From assembly GCF_002101705.1 (NCBI RefSeq), contig NZ_LQPC01000027.1:124001-188000 (forward strand): 64,000 nucleotides of DNA, read 5' to 3'. A program made the translations under genes and the position numbers. This DNA comes from Mycolicibacterium iranicum (GTDB taxonomy: Bacteria; Actinomycetota; Actinomycetes; Mycobacteriales; Mycobacteriaceae). Below the pieces are notes generated by a model, which had not been told where the DNA came from, searched no databases, and saw nothing but the letters and a program-made list of their open reading frames with translations. This document shows positions 1-8,077 of the stretch, in pieces; the first letter of the stretch is position 1; each line of letters begins with the position of its first letter.

Positions 1-144
1 CCACCCGCATGAAAGCGGACGGCGCGACCTCGTCCGCCTGGTTCAAGGCACCCGTTCGATACGTGCCAGAATACATAGTTACATTCGCATAGGTCTATAC
101 ATCGACGCGGGTGCATCGCGGCTTTCGCCAGTAAGGTCGAGGTT
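1..144. other. Left-edge intergenic segment with promoter of the PPOX gene
   Basis: No gene can be supported here. An A/T-rich stretch at about 71-102 (CATAG copies near 74 and 88, ATAG-GT-CTAT at 89-98) stands out from the GC-rich background and probably holds the promoter of the gene at 145. That gene's ribosome binding site (AAGG and GAGG) lies at 133-143. An ATG on the minus strand at 8-10 could begin a leftward gene leaving the window, but three codons are not evidence. Confidence 0.4.
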
Positions 145-570
145 ATGCAGGACGATGTGGCGGCGCTGGCGAAGGAACTCGGCGAGACTCCGTTCGTCTC
201 GCTGGTGACCTACAAGCGAGACGGGACACCGGTCGGCGCGGCAATGTGGATCGCTTCCGACGGGGACGACCTCGTGGCGTGGACGCCGGCCGATGCGTGG
301 AAGGTCAAGCGGGTGCGCCGGGACCCGCGCATTGTGGTGATCCGCTCCGGCCGCATGGGCAAGGTCGATCCGGTCGATCCGGAACTGTTGGGCACGGCCA
401 TCGTCGAGGATTCACCCACCGCGGTGGCGAAAGCCGAACAGCTCATTCGCCGCAAGTACGGCGCCCAGTTTCACATCATCACGACGATCGAGGCGATCCT
501 CGCCAGGGGCCGCAAGCCCCGCGTGGCTCTCCGCATCACCCCGCAACAGGTGAACTCGAAGGCTGGGTAG
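145..570 (+). CDS. PPOX-class (probably F420/flavin-dependent) oxidoreductase
   Basis: This is a 141-residue protein of the pyridoxamine 5'-phosphate oxidase-like split-barrel fold. The family signature is visible at the start (TPFVSLVTYKRDGTPV, residues 16-31), followed by the strand pair around LVAWTPADAWKVKRVRRDPR and a central V-IRSGRMGKV. The length and the opening motif match the short actinobacterial PPOX proteins that bind F420 or flavin, many of which reduce quinones, biliverdin or other small substrates; the substrate cannot be told from sequence. The ATG at 145 has a purine-rich ribosome binding site (AAGG-N3-GAGG). The gene stands alone, with a palindrome and a convergent tRNA downstream. 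Family assignment is firm; the F420 preference is inference from the family. Confidence 0.85.
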   Translation: MQDDVAALAKELGETPFVSLVTYKRDGTPVGAAMWIASDGDDLVAWTPADAWKVKRVRRDPRIVVIRSGRMGKVDPVDPELLGTAIVEDSPTAVAKAEQLIRRKYGAQFHIITTIEAILARGRKPRVALRITPQQVNSKAG

Positions 571-583
571 CCCTGCGTGCCGC

Positions 584-639
584 CGAGAGTGCGGTGAGGG
601 CGCAATTTTCTGCGAAAACCCGCCCTGATCGCACTCTCG
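584..639. repeat. 56-bp near-perfect palindrome between convergent genes (terminator or repeat element)
   Basis: The outer arms CGAGAGTGCG (584-593) and CGCACTCTCG (630-639) are exact reverse complements. The stem continues inward with few mismatches (GAGGGCG against CGCCCT, then TTTTC-tgc-GAAAA in the loop region). It sits between the end of the PPOX gene and the 3' end of tRNA-Met on the opposite strand, so it can act as a bidirectional terminator. The motif style (GAGAGTGCG...CGCACTCTC) resembles dispersed intergenic palindromes I remember from mycobacterial genomes, so it may be one copy of a repetitive element. Confidence 0.7.
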
Positions 640-663
640 ACGCCCAGGCGGGGTTGTCTGACG

Positions 664-737
664 TGGGGCGGGCGGGGCTCGAACCCGCGACCAAGGGATT
701 ATGAGTCCCCGGCTCTAACCAACTGAGCTACCGCCCC
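664..737 (-). tRNA. tRNA-Met (anticodon CAT), elongator type
   Basis: Read on the minus strand it gives a full cloverleaf. The acceptor GGGGCGG (737-731) pairs with CCGCCCC (671-665) and the discriminator is A at 664. The D-arm contains AGCTCAGTTGGTTAGAG, the anticodon loop is CTCATAA, and the T-arm is GCGGG-TTCGAGC-CCCGC. The first pair is G-C, so it is not the initiator tRNA (which has an unpaired 1-72). A tRNA-Ile with a modified C34 would also read CAT in the gene, but the loop matches elongator Met. CCA is not encoded. Confidence 0.9.
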
Positions 738-775
738 GTGCGCAGAACGCGGCCATCATGGTCGCACATGCCCGG

Positions 776-1615
776 TCAGGCGAAGATGGTCTGCCCCTGC
801 TCGTCGACCTCGTAGCGTTCCGTGCCCTCAGCCACCCGCGGCGCGTCGGCAGCCATCGACACCGCGATCTTGTTACAGGAATTCCGCATGACGTCCATCG
901 TGATCTCGAACCTCTGCTTTTCCGAGAAGTGCTTGCGCATCCCGTCGGCGACGTCGGCGTCGATCCGCGACGGCGTCCACACCAGCGCGTCGACATAGCG
1001 CAGCGCCGCCTTGTGCGCCTCGGTCAGATCGGCAGCCGATTCAAAGTCGGCGATCTGCCGGTACATGTCCTCCGAGCCGCCCGCGTCGAGCGCATGCACT
1101 TCCCGCAGCGACTTGCACAGTCTGCAGTTGTGCGCCTCGGCGCCACGCAACCGCACCACCTCGGTCGTCACCGCATCCACGTCATGCAGGCGCGCCACCG
1201 CCGGCACGAACCCGCCCAGGAGCTTGCCTACCGGATCAGTCTCGCGGTCTATCTCGACATTGGCCGCGAACCCCGGCTTGCCGAGCCCGAGCGCCTCGCA
1301 TCCTGCCCACACCCTCGGAACGAAGTCGGCGATGAAGACGGCCACGACAACCCGATAAGCGTTGTCACCGAACACTTCCACAAAACGCGCCCGCTGATTG
1401 TCCCCTATCCCCGTCACGTCGACCGCGAACTGCTCGGCGAAGGCCACCAGCACAGCGTCCTCGTCGGTGCGGTCTTGAGGCACGTCCGCGGGCGTTGGCA
1501 ACGGCGGTAGCGACAGCGTCCGTCCGCACGTCAGCCGGAGCAACGTGTCGGCGCGCTCGTCCCCCGAGGACAGTGTGACCAGCCGCGACAGTCGTTGGGA
1601 CAGCTCATCAGTCAT
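776..1615 (-). CDS. Carboxymuconolactone decarboxylase / AhpD-like protein
   Basis: This 279-residue protein contains an AhpD-like redox motif, EAHNCRLCKSLREVH (about residues 168-182). The CxxC is followed six residues later by His, as in carboxymuconolactone decarboxylase/AhpD proteins that use the cysteine pair as thiol peroxidase or reductase partners. The surrounding helices (TTEVVRLRGAE; LTEAHKAALRYVDALVWTP) are typical of the family; the roughly 130 residues upstream are an additional all-helical half. It is the last gene of the leftward ECF-TldD-PmbA operon and starts only 7 nt after the PmbA-like stop. A peroxide- or thiol-linked function is family knowledge; its link to the transporter and proteases is inferred from coupling. 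Confidence 0.75.
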   Translation of the reverse strand: MTDELSQRLSRLVTLSSGDERADTLLRLTCGRTLSLPPLPTPADVPQDRTDEDAVLVAFAEQFAVDVTGIGDNQRARFVEVFGDNAYRVVVAVFIADFVPRVWAGCEALGLGKPGFAANVEIDRETDPVGKLLGGFVPAVARLHDVDAVTTEVVRLRGAEAHNCRLCKSLREVHALDAGGSEDMYRQIADFESAADLTEAHKAALRYVDALVWTPSRIDADVADGMRKHFSEKQRFEITMDVMRNSCNKIAVSMAADAPRVAEGTERYEVDEQGQTIFA

Positions 1616-1622
1616 CCCGCGA

Positions 1623-2996
1623 TTATTGCGCCTGACTCACCGAAGACATATGGAAGTCCGGGATTCGCAGTGACGGCATCTTTGCGCGCGTCGCCCAGTC
1701 GCCCCACTCCCGGGGCAGCGTCACCTCGCTTACGCCGGCTTCACTCGCGCGCCGCAGCAGGTCCAGCGGGCTCTCATTGAACCGAAAGTTGTTCACCGCC
1801 GCGGTGACCTGACCGTCCTCGACCAGATAGACCCCGTCGCGCGTCAACCCCGTCAGCAGCAGCACCGACGGGTCGACCTCGCGGATGTACCACAGCGTGG
1901 ACAGCAGCAGGCCTCGCTCGGTACTTGCGATCATCTCCTGCAGGCTGGCCGTGCCACCGGTCATCAAAAGGTTGTCCGCGCCGACCGCGACCGGTGCGCC
2001 GAATTCAGCGGCCGCCGCACGCGGATATGCCAGCGCATTGATGACGCCGTCACGGATCCAGTCGAGCCGCTCGATCGGCAAGCCGTTGTCGAAGACCGAG
2101 GACCGCTCCGATGAGCTCGTGGCCGTTACGAACGGTGTGCACTCCAAACCGGGCGCAGCGGGATCGGAGAAGAGCGTCAACGGCAGCGACGTCAGCTTCT
2201 CCCCCACCCGGGTGCCCCCGCCCGGCGCCGCCAGCGCGGTGCGGCCCTCCTGAGCGCCCCGCCCGCCCATCGTCCACGTCAGGTAGATCATCATGTCGGC
2301 GACGGTGGAGGGCGGCATGATCGTCTCGTACCGTCCGGCAGGCAGCTCGACGGTGCGGCCTGCCCAGGACAGCCGCGTGCCGAGCTCGTCGAGCATCGAA
2401 TCCGTTGGTACGTCTACGAAGTCGGGCGTGCTCACGCCGACCCACGCGCTGGCGCCGTTGCGCTTGGCGTTGATCTCCACCGAGCCGTTCGGCTGAGTGA
2501 ACCGGCGGCGTAAGCCCGACGAGGTCGCGACGAACGTCGTCTCGAGAATGTGCCGAGCGTATCCGAACAGCGTGTCGCCGCCGCGGAAACCACGGGTCAA
2601 CGAGTTCGCAACCCCGCCGAACGCCTCGGCGCCGGTGCGCGGAATCGCGTCGTCCCAGTTCGGCGGCGCGTCACCACCCGGCAGCGCTGGAGCATTGTCG
2701 CGCGCCGGCGGCGCAGCAGCGGCGGCCTTCTGGGACGCCGCCACCAGATCGGTGATGACGGCCGGGTCGACAGCGCTGGAACGCACCGACCCGACATGGG
2801 CGTCATCGTTGCGCCGCACAATCGAGATGACAGTGGTGGTGCGGCTGGTGGATTCGCCGTTGGTGGTCATCGTGTTGTTGGCCCATCGCAGAGACGCGTC
2901 GACCCGGTCGGTCACCAGCACGATGGTCTCGTCGGCCCCGCCCAGCCGGTGCGCTTCGGCCAGCGCAACGTCGGTCACCAGTTGTGCGCCGATCAT
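1623..2996 (-). CDS. PmbA/TldE-family metalloprotease partner
   Basis: The 457-residue protein belongs to the TldD/PmbA superfamily, lacks the HExxxH of TldD and so is the PmbA (TldE) type. Family landmarks are the N-terminal VTDRVDASLRWANNTMTTNG, the central PAGRYETIMPPSTVADMMIY and the C-terminal LLLSTLWYIREVDPSVLLLT followed by GLTRDGVYLVEDG. In Escherichia coli the TldD-TldE heterodimer degrades small unfolded peptides, CcdA antitoxin and the microcin B17 leader. Its ATG overlaps the TldD stop (ATGA), which implies translational coupling of the two subunits. Confidence 0.85.
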   Translation of the reverse strand: MIGAQLVTDVALAEAHRLGGADETIVLVTDRVDASLRWANNTMTTNGESTSRTTTVISIVRRNDDAHVGSVRSSAVDPAVITDLVAASQKAAAAAPPARDNAPALPGGDAPPNWDDAIPRTGAEAFGGVANSLTRGFRGGDTLFGYARHILETTFVATSSGLRRRFTQPNGSVEINAKRNGASAWVGVSTPDFVDVPTDSMLDELGTRLSWAGRTVELPAGRYETIMPPSTVADMMIYLTWTMGGRGAQEGRTALAAPGGGTRVGEKLTSLPLTLFSDPAAPGLECTPFVTATSSSERSSVFDNGLPIERLDWIRDGVINALAYPRAAAAEFGAPVAVGADNLLMTGGTASLQEMIASTERGLLLSTLWYIREVDPSVLLLTGLTRDGVYLVEDGQVTAAVNNFRFNESPLDLLRRASEAGVSEVTLPREWGDWATRAKMPSLRIPDFHMSSVSQAQ

Positions 2997-4507
2997 CGCC
3001 CGCCCTCTTCGCGTGTGTTCAGGACATTGATTCCGCGGAACAGCGCCGACGGGCAGCCGTGGCTGACCGCCGCGACCTGGCCGGGTTGCGCCTTACCGCA
3101 GTTGAATGCACCGCCGAGACGCCACGTGGATTGTCCTCCAACGGCTTCCAGCGCTGCCCAGAAATCAGTGGTCGTGGCCTGGTAGGCGACATCGCGGACC
3201 TGACCGTCGAGCTTGCCGTCTTTGATCCGGAAGAAGCGCTGCCCGGTGAACTGGAAGTTGTAGCGCTGCATGTCGATCGACCAGCTCTTGTCGCCGACGA
3301 TGTAGAGACCGTCGGCCACCCGGCTGATCAGTTCGTCGGTGCTGATGTCGTCGGGGCCTGGTTGCAGGGAGACGTTGGCCATCCGCTGAATCGGTACATG
3401 GTGCGCCGAGTCGGCGTACGAACAGCCGTTGGATCGGCCGACACCAAGCCGCGGCGCGAAAACCCGGTCGAGCTGATAACCGACGAACAGCCCGTCGCGC
3501 ACCAGATCCCAGCTCTGCGCCCGCACCCCTTCGTCGTCGAAGCCCACGGTGGCCAAACCGTGCGCGACGGTGCGGTCGGCCGTCACGTTCATCACCGGCG
3601 AGCCGTACTTCATTCGGCCCAGCTTTTCAGGCGTCGCGAACGACGTTCCCGCATAGGCGGCTTCGTAGCCGATAGCACGATCGTATTCCGTTGCGTGCCC
3701 GATCGACTCATGGATGGTCAGCCACAGGTTGGTGGGGTCGATGACCAGATCGGTGGGTCCGGCAACGACGCTGGGCGCCTTGGCTTTCTCGGCCAGCAAC
3801 GACGGTAGTTCGGCGAGTTCACCCGCCCAGTCCCAGACTTCGTCGCCGACAACGGCTTCCCAGCCACGCCCGGTCGGGGGCGCCAGCGTGCTCATGGTGT
3901 CGAACGAGCCAGCGGCCGCGTCGACGGTGACAGCGTCCAGACGCGGAAGCACGCGCACCCGCTGCTGAGTGATCGACGAACCGAACGAATCTGCGTAGAA
4001 CGTCTGCTCCTTGGCCGCGTGCAGCCATGCCGACACGTGGTCCACGCCATCGGAGGCGAGCAGCCTGCCCGAGTAGTCCTCCAGGACCGCGATCTTGTCT
4101 CCGGTGGCGATGGAGAACGGGTCGATCTGGTAGCTCGACACCCAGGTGACGTCGCGGTAGACGGGTTCGGGGGCGAGTTCGATGCGCTCGGCGTTGAGGG
4201 GGGCCAAGGTGGTCGCGACCCGTGCGGCACGCCGCGCGGTGTCGGCGGCCGCACCGGTGTCCAGCTCGGCATGGGAGGCGAAACCCCACGTGCCGTTGAC
4301 GATCACCCGCACCGCCAGGCCGATCTCGTAGTCGGTGACCGCGGTTTCCAGCGCGCCGTCGCGCAACTGCACGGTCTCGGTGGTGATCGCATGGACGCGA
4401 AGGTCGGCGTAGCTTGCGCCCGCCTGCCGGGCCGCGGTCAGCGCTGCGTCGGCGAGCGCGTGACGCGGCAGCGCAAGGAAGTCCGCATCGATCGTTCGGG
4501 CTGTCAC
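2993..4507 (-). CDS. tldD: TldD-family zinc metalloprotease
   Basis: The 504-residue protein carries the TldD active-site motif HESIGHATEYD (around residue 264): HExxxH supplies the catalytic Glu and two zinc ligands. Other family marks are the N-terminal QLRDGALETAVTDYEIGLAVRV and the C-terminal MQRYNFQFTGQRFFRIKDGK. The partner PmbA-like gene overlaps its end by 4 bp. The start is GTG (minus strand, 4507) with GAAGG seven bases upstream; EcfT ends 16 nt before it. TldD-TldE works as a cytosolic heterodimer on small peptides. Placement in one transcript with an ECF transporter is unusual to my knowledge and hints at peptide or peptide-like cofactor processing. Confidence 0.9.
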   Translation of the reverse strand: MTARTIDADFLALPRHALADAALTAARQAGASYADLRVHAITTETVQLRDGALETAVTDYEIGLAVRVIVNGTWGFASHAELDTGAAADTARRAARVATTLAPLNAERIELAPEPVYRDVTWVSSYQIDPFSIATGDKIAVLEDYSGRLLASDGVDHVSAWLHAAKEQTFYADSFGSSITQQRVRVLPRLDAVTVDAAAGSFDTMSTLAPPTGRGWEAVVGDEVWDWAGELAELPSLLAEKAKAPSVVAGPTDLVIDPTNLWLTIHESIGHATEYDRAIGYEAAYAGTSFATPEKLGRMKYGSPVMNVTADRTVAHGLATVGFDDEGVRAQSWDLVRDGLFVGYQLDRVFAPRLGVGRSNGCSYADSAHHVPIQRMANVSLQPGPDDISTDELISRVADGLYIVGDKSWSIDMQRYNFQFTGQRFFRIKDGKLDGQVRDVAYQATTTDFWAALEAVGGQSTWRLGGAFNCGKAQPGQVAAVSHGCPSALFRGINVLNTREEGGR

Positions 4508-4523
4508 GCCTTCACAATGTAGA

Positions 4524-5372
4524 TCAGCTTCGGATTCCGCTCGTCCCCAGGATCGTCAGCTCCAGCGCGAGCGCGATCCCGCACACGAGGGTGACGATCG
4601 CGAAGGCCACCCCGTCGCGGCGCTTCGGCCCCGACGGCACGGCCGAGATCTGACCCGCCCCGCCGCGGGCTGTGATCGCGTCCCCCATCTCATCGGCGCG
4701 GCGCAGCGCGACCGTGATCGCCGCCGACAGGAGGTCGATCAGATCGGAGGCGAGCCGCCGGCCACGCGCCCGCCGGTCACCGTCGACATCATGGGGCCGC
4801 AGTCTGCGCGCCGCATAGAGCGTGCTGAACTCGTCGATCAACATCGGAAACGCCCTGAGCGCCAACGCAAGTGTGACCGCCCAGTCGTCGACGGGGACAC
4901 GCAGCGGCCGCAACGGCCGGCCCAGTTTGGCAACTGCGGGCGCGACTTCGGCGACGTTCGTGGTCCACGACACCATCGCGCCGAGCCCCAACAGCACGAT
5001 CGACAACGCGGTGATTCGCAGGAAGTTGAGCAGTCCGCCGAGGCCGACGGTCACCGAACCCACGCCGAACTCGGGACTTCCGCCGGCGAACGTCGCAGTG
5101 ACTGCGCCCAGCAGAAGCAGCCCCCAGAGCCATGCCGGGATCGTCGGCAGGACTCCGCGCGGGATGCGCGCGATCTTGGCGGCGACGACAACGAGCAGGG
5201 CCACGGCGCCGATGGGCACCCAACCCGGGTAGAAGGTCAGCAACACACCGATGCCGGCCACGATGAGCAGCTTGGAGCCCGCCCACAGTTCGTGGATCGC
5301 CGTGCGCCCCGGCACGGGCCGCAGCAGCACCACCTGTCGGCGGGGTTTGCGCTGTTTCGCCGCAGCGGTCAT
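4524..5372 (-). CDS. ecfT: ECF transporter transmembrane subunit EcfT
   Basis: This is a 282-residue polytopic membrane protein with EcfT/CbiQ features. Five or so hydrophobic segments lie between residues 20 and 180, followed by the cytoplasmic coupling motif [24 protein letters not shown] with its A-R-G type helices, then more hydrophobic segments. The ATG at 5372 was chosen because it overlaps the stop of the upstream ATPase gene (ATGA); an in-frame ATG further upstream lies wholly inside that gene. EcfT couples ATP hydrolysis by the EcfA pair to substrate release from the S subunit. It corresponds in position and type to Rv2325c (recollection). The substrate is unknown. Confidence 0.88.
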   Translation of the reverse strand: MTAAAKQRKPRRQVVLLRPVPGRTAIHELWAGSKLLIVAGIGVLLTFYPGWVPIGAVALLVVVAAKIARIPRGVLPTIPAWLWGLLLLGAVTATFAGGSPEFGVGSVTVGLGGLLNFLRITALSIVLLGLGAMVSWTTNVAEVAPAVAKLGRPLRPLRVPVDDWAVTLALALRAFPMLIDEFSTLYAARRLRPHDVDGDRRARGRRLASDLIDLLSAAITVALRRADEMGDAITARGGAGQISAVPSGPKRRDGVAFAIVTLVCGIALALELTILGTSGIRS

Positions 5373-7495
5373 GCCATCCCTCCCGCCGCCGTGGGTGCCG
5401 TCGCGAGCACTCCGTTCTCCAGGTGCAGGATGCGCGGGCACAGATTCTCCAGCCCGGCGAAGTCGTGGGAGATGACGACGACGGTGAGCCGGGTCCGCCG
5501 TCGCAGGTCCTCCAGCAGACGCAACAGGCCGCGCTGTGACGCCGCGTCGAGCCCGGCCAGCGGCTCGTCGAGAATCAGCGCGCGGGGCGAGCGGGCGAGC
5601 AGGCCCGCCAGCACCACTCGTCTCATCTGCCCGCCACTGAGCTGATCGATCCGCCGCATGGCAAGCCCCGGATCGAGACCGACCGTACCGAGTGCCGCGA
5701 TGACCCGGTCGCGGTCGCGCACCGAAAAGCCCGCCGCCGAGGCGATTTCGTGGGCGACGTGGCTACGCATCAGCTGCAGGCGCGCGGCCTGGAACGAGAT
5801 GGCGACCGCACCGACCTGGTCGGACACCGGTTTCCCGTCCAGCAGACACGTTCCGGTGGTGGGCACGGTCAGCCCGGCCATGATCCATGCCAAGGTCGAC
5901 TTGCCGGAACCGTTGAGCCCGTGAATCAAGACGCCGTCGCCCTCATGCACGGCGAAATCGACGCCGTCCAAAGCGGTTTTCGCCCACGGAGTCCCGCTGC
6001 CGTACTCGTGTCCGACACCGTTGACCTCCAGGATGGGCACCCCGCGCGGGGTGTCGGCCTGCGGTGTCGCCGCCGGCGCCTCCGCCGTCTGCACCATCTC
6101 GGTGTTGTCGGCGGCCGCGCCGTGGCCCGCCAGCGCCACGGTGCGGTCGGCCACGTCGGCCTCGTCGTTGTAGTGGGTGATGTGTACCAGTGCGGTGCGG
6201 TGGCGCTTGGTCAGGCCGGACAACACCGTCATCAACCCGTCGCGGCCGTCCTGGTCGACCATGCTGGTCACCTCGTCGGCGATCAGCAGCGAGGGCTCGC
6301 GGGCCAATGCCGCGGCCACGGCGAGGCGTTGCAGTTCGCCTCCGGACAGTCCACCGGTGTCCCGCTCCGCCAGCCCGTCGAGGCCGACCTCGGTGAGCAG
6401 TTGCTCGACGTCGGTGTCGGCACCCGGCGGCAGGCCCCACACGACGTCGTCGGCGACGCGGGTGCCGAGCACCTGGCTCTCGGGATGCTGCATCACCACT
6501 GCGGTGCCGCCGAGTTTGCCCAACCCGACGGCGCCGGGACGCTCGATCGTTCCTGCCGTCGGTTCACGGCCGGACAGCACCAACATCAGCGTCGTCTTGC
6601 CGGAGCCGTTGGCCCCGGTGACCGCGATGTGCTCACCCGGCCGCACTTCCATCGAAACCGGACCGAGCGCATCATGAACGGAAGTGGGGTAGCGGAAGCG
6701 GACGTCGGTCAGCGTGAGCGGAATCGGCGCGATGGCGCCGGTGTCGGAGGATGACTCCAGCTTGTGCACGTCCGGAACCCCGAGCAGACGCTTCATCACC
6801 CGCGACAGCGCCCACCAGCCGACGAGACTGACGAACGTGATGCTGAAGATTCCGGAGGCGAAGAAGACAAAGGGCCAGTAGTCGAGCGCGGTCGCGAAGT
6901 CCCTGGTGAGACGTTCAGCGAACGGTTCCAAGCCGGGGATCCGCTCGATGATGGCGGCCAGCCCGGTGATGTTGGCGGTCATCGATTCGAAGATGAGGTT
7001 GCGCAGGCGGCTCAGCACAGCGAGCGCGGCGACAATCGCCAGCCCGAACAGTGCACCTGCCACGAGAGCGCAGGCGAGGACTGTCGGCGTTCCGCGCCCC
7101 CGACGCTTGACGATGCCGGTCAGACCGCCGATGTAGGCGCAGTTGATTACGGTCATGAACCCGCCCATACCGGCGATGAGGAAGGCGACCAGACCACCCG
7201 CCACGGTCGCGGCGAGCAGGACCCGCAGCCGGTAGCGATAGGCCAGTAACCCCATCGGGACGGTTCCGAGCAGTGACAGACCGGCGGCGAACGGCACGAC
7301 GACGGCGATGATGGCGATCGCCGCGCACAGGGCCGCCATCACGGCGGCCTGAGCGAGCTCCACCGGCTGAAGCGAACCCGTCCGTCGAGGTGCGCTCTCC
7401 GGGCCGGCCGCGGTCATTTCTCGATTCTGCCAGTCGTCTGGGAGCGGAACGTTTTCCCGGGTTGTGACCGGCGACACTCCGCGCACCGACGACAT
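5369..7495 (-). CDS. Fused ECF transporter protein: S-like membrane domain plus two ATPases
   Basis: The 708-residue protein is a three-part fusion. Residues about 45-240 are hydrophobic ([20 protein letters not shown], then further spans) and resemble an ECF S component. ATPase 1 follows with Walker [10 protein letters not shown], signature [10 protein letters not shown] and Walker [10 protein letters not shown]. ATPase 2 has [18 protein letters not shown] and [12 protein letters not shown]. Rv2326c of M. tuberculosis has the same build (recollection). ATPase 1 has DEVTS where DEPT/DEPL is usual. The ATG at 7495 fits a leaderless transcript (TATGTT at 7507-7502, then 6 nt); an internal ATG at 7417 is the alternative. 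The divergent MarR operator overlaps this -10. Confidence 0.9.
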   Translation of the reverse strand: MSSVRGVSPVTTRENVPLPDDWQNREMTAAGPESAPRRTGSLQPVELAQAAVMAALCAAIAIIAVVVPFAAGLSLLGTVPMGLLAYRYRLRVLLAATVAGGLVAFLIAGMGGFMTVINCAYIGGLTGIVKRRGRGTPTVLACALVAGALFGLAIVAALAVLSRLRNLIFESMTANITGLAAIIERIPGLEPFAERLTRDFATALDYWPFVFFASGIFSITFVSLVGWWALSRVMKRLLGVPDVHKLESSSDTGAIAPIPLTLTDVRFRYPTSVHDALGPVSMEVRPGEHIAVTGANGSGKTTLMLVLSGREPTAGTIERPGAVGLGKLGGTAVVMQHPESQVLGTRVADDVVWGLPPGADTDVEQLLTEVGLDGLAERDTGGLSGGELQRLAVAAALAREPSLLIADEVTSMVDQDGRDGLMTVLSGLTKRHRTALVHITHYNDEADVADRTVALAGHGAAADNTEMVQTAEAPAATPQADTPRGVPILEVNGVGHEYGSGTPWAKTALDGVDFAVHEGDGVLIHGLNGSGKSTLAWIMAGLTVPTTGTCLLDGKPVSDQVGAVAISFQAARLQLMRSHVAHEIASAAGFSVRDRDRVIAALGTVGLDPGLAMRRIDQLSGGQMRRVVLAGLLARSPRALILDEPLAGLDAASQRGLLRLLEDLRRRTRLTVVVISHDFAGLENLCPRILHLENGVLATAPTAAGGMA

Positions 7496-7502
7496 TTGAA
7501 AA

Positions 7503-7519
7503 ACATAGTAAACCTATGT
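7503..7519. promoter_or_regulatory. Palindromic operator between the ECF operon and marR
   Basis: ACATAG-TAAAC-CTATGT is a perfect inverted repeat with a 5-nt spacer. It overlaps the leftward -10 (TATGTT, 7507-7502, six bases before the ECF ATG) and lies just upstream of the marR start at 7532. That is the expected place for a MarR-family autoregulatory site. The same arm/spacer layout occurs at 8053-8067 ahead of the MFS gene. Binding is inferred. Confidence 0.7.
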
Positions 7520-7531
7520 AACTATGGCCGA

Positions 7532-7972
7532 ATGTCGTCGACTCTCGGATCAGACCTGCTCGCCGTGGTGGCTCGGATCAACCGGCTCGCCAATCAGCGG
7601 TTACGGATGCCCGTTCCGTTCGCGCAGGCACGCCTATTGTCCACGATCGAGGACAGAGGAGAAGCGCGAATCTCTGATCTGGCCGCGCTCGACCACTGCT
7701 CGCAGCCGACGATGACCACGCAGGTGCGGCGCCTCGAAGACGCCGGAATGGTGACTCGCGCAGCCGATCCCAACGACGCTCGCGCAGTCCTGATCCGGAT
7801 CACGGCGGAGGGTGTCGCCGCGCTGCGCCAGGCGCGTGCCGACCGCGGCGCGGCGGTCGACCCCTATCTGGAGCAATTGTCCGACGCCGATCGCGAATGC
7901 CTGACTCAAGCGGTCGTCATCATGAAGCGCATCATCGAAGACGCCACCACCCCGAGCGTCACAAGTCGCTGA
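7532..7972 (+). CDS. MarR-family transcriptional regulator
   Basis: The 146-residue winged-helix protein has the MarR layout: N-terminal dimer helix (LLAVVARINRLANQ), recognition helix region DHCSQPTMTTQVRRLEDAGM, wing with DPNDARAVLIRITAEG, and C-terminal dimer helices. The start at ATG 7532 gives the MSSTLGSDLL N terminus and places the operator outside the gene; an in-frame ATG at 7496 would put the operator in the coding region. A weak -10 (TAACTA, 7519-7524) seven bases before the ATG suggests a leaderless message. It is close to Rv2327 as I remember it, also adjacent to the ECF genes. It probably represses the divergent ECF operon, itself and the downstream MFS pump. The ligand is unknown. 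Confidence 0.88.
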   Translation: MSSTLGSDLLAVVARINRLANQRLRMPVPFAQARLLSTIEDRGEARISDLAALDHCSQPTMTTQVRRLEDAGMVTRAADPNDARAVLIRITAEGVAALRQARADRGAAVDPYLEQLSDADRECLTQAVVIMKRIIEDATTPSVTSR

Positions 7973-8052
7973 CGTCCTGCGGACACCCGGGCGTCGACGC
8001 TATTCCGAGCTTCACCGTGGACATGTTCACGAACGGCTGATTTGAGCAGATC

Positions 8053-8071
8053 CATAGTGTTTCTATATAGT
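8053..8071 (+). promoter_or_regulatory. Promoter and MarR-type operator of the MFS gene (leaderless)
   Basis: CATAG-TGTTT-CTATA (8053-8067) repeats the arms and 5-nt spacer of the 7503-7519 palindrome with one arm mismatch. It runs into a -10 hexamer TATAGT (8066-8071), followed six nucleotides later by the ATG at 8078. No Shine-Dalgarno sequence is present (CCCCCT precedes the ATG), so the message is probably leaderless. A repressor on this site would block the -10. Confidence 0.65.
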
Positions 8072-8077
8072 CCCCCT

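Noticed and set aside
1..40. Possible leftward gene starting at the ATG on the minus strand at 8-10
   Set aside because: Only three codons are inside the window and no ribosome binding site is convincing.
71..102. MarR-type operator upstream of the PPOX gene
   Set aside because: CATAG occurs twice, but the spacing of the inverted arms (2 nt) differs from the 5-nt spacer at the two accepted sites.
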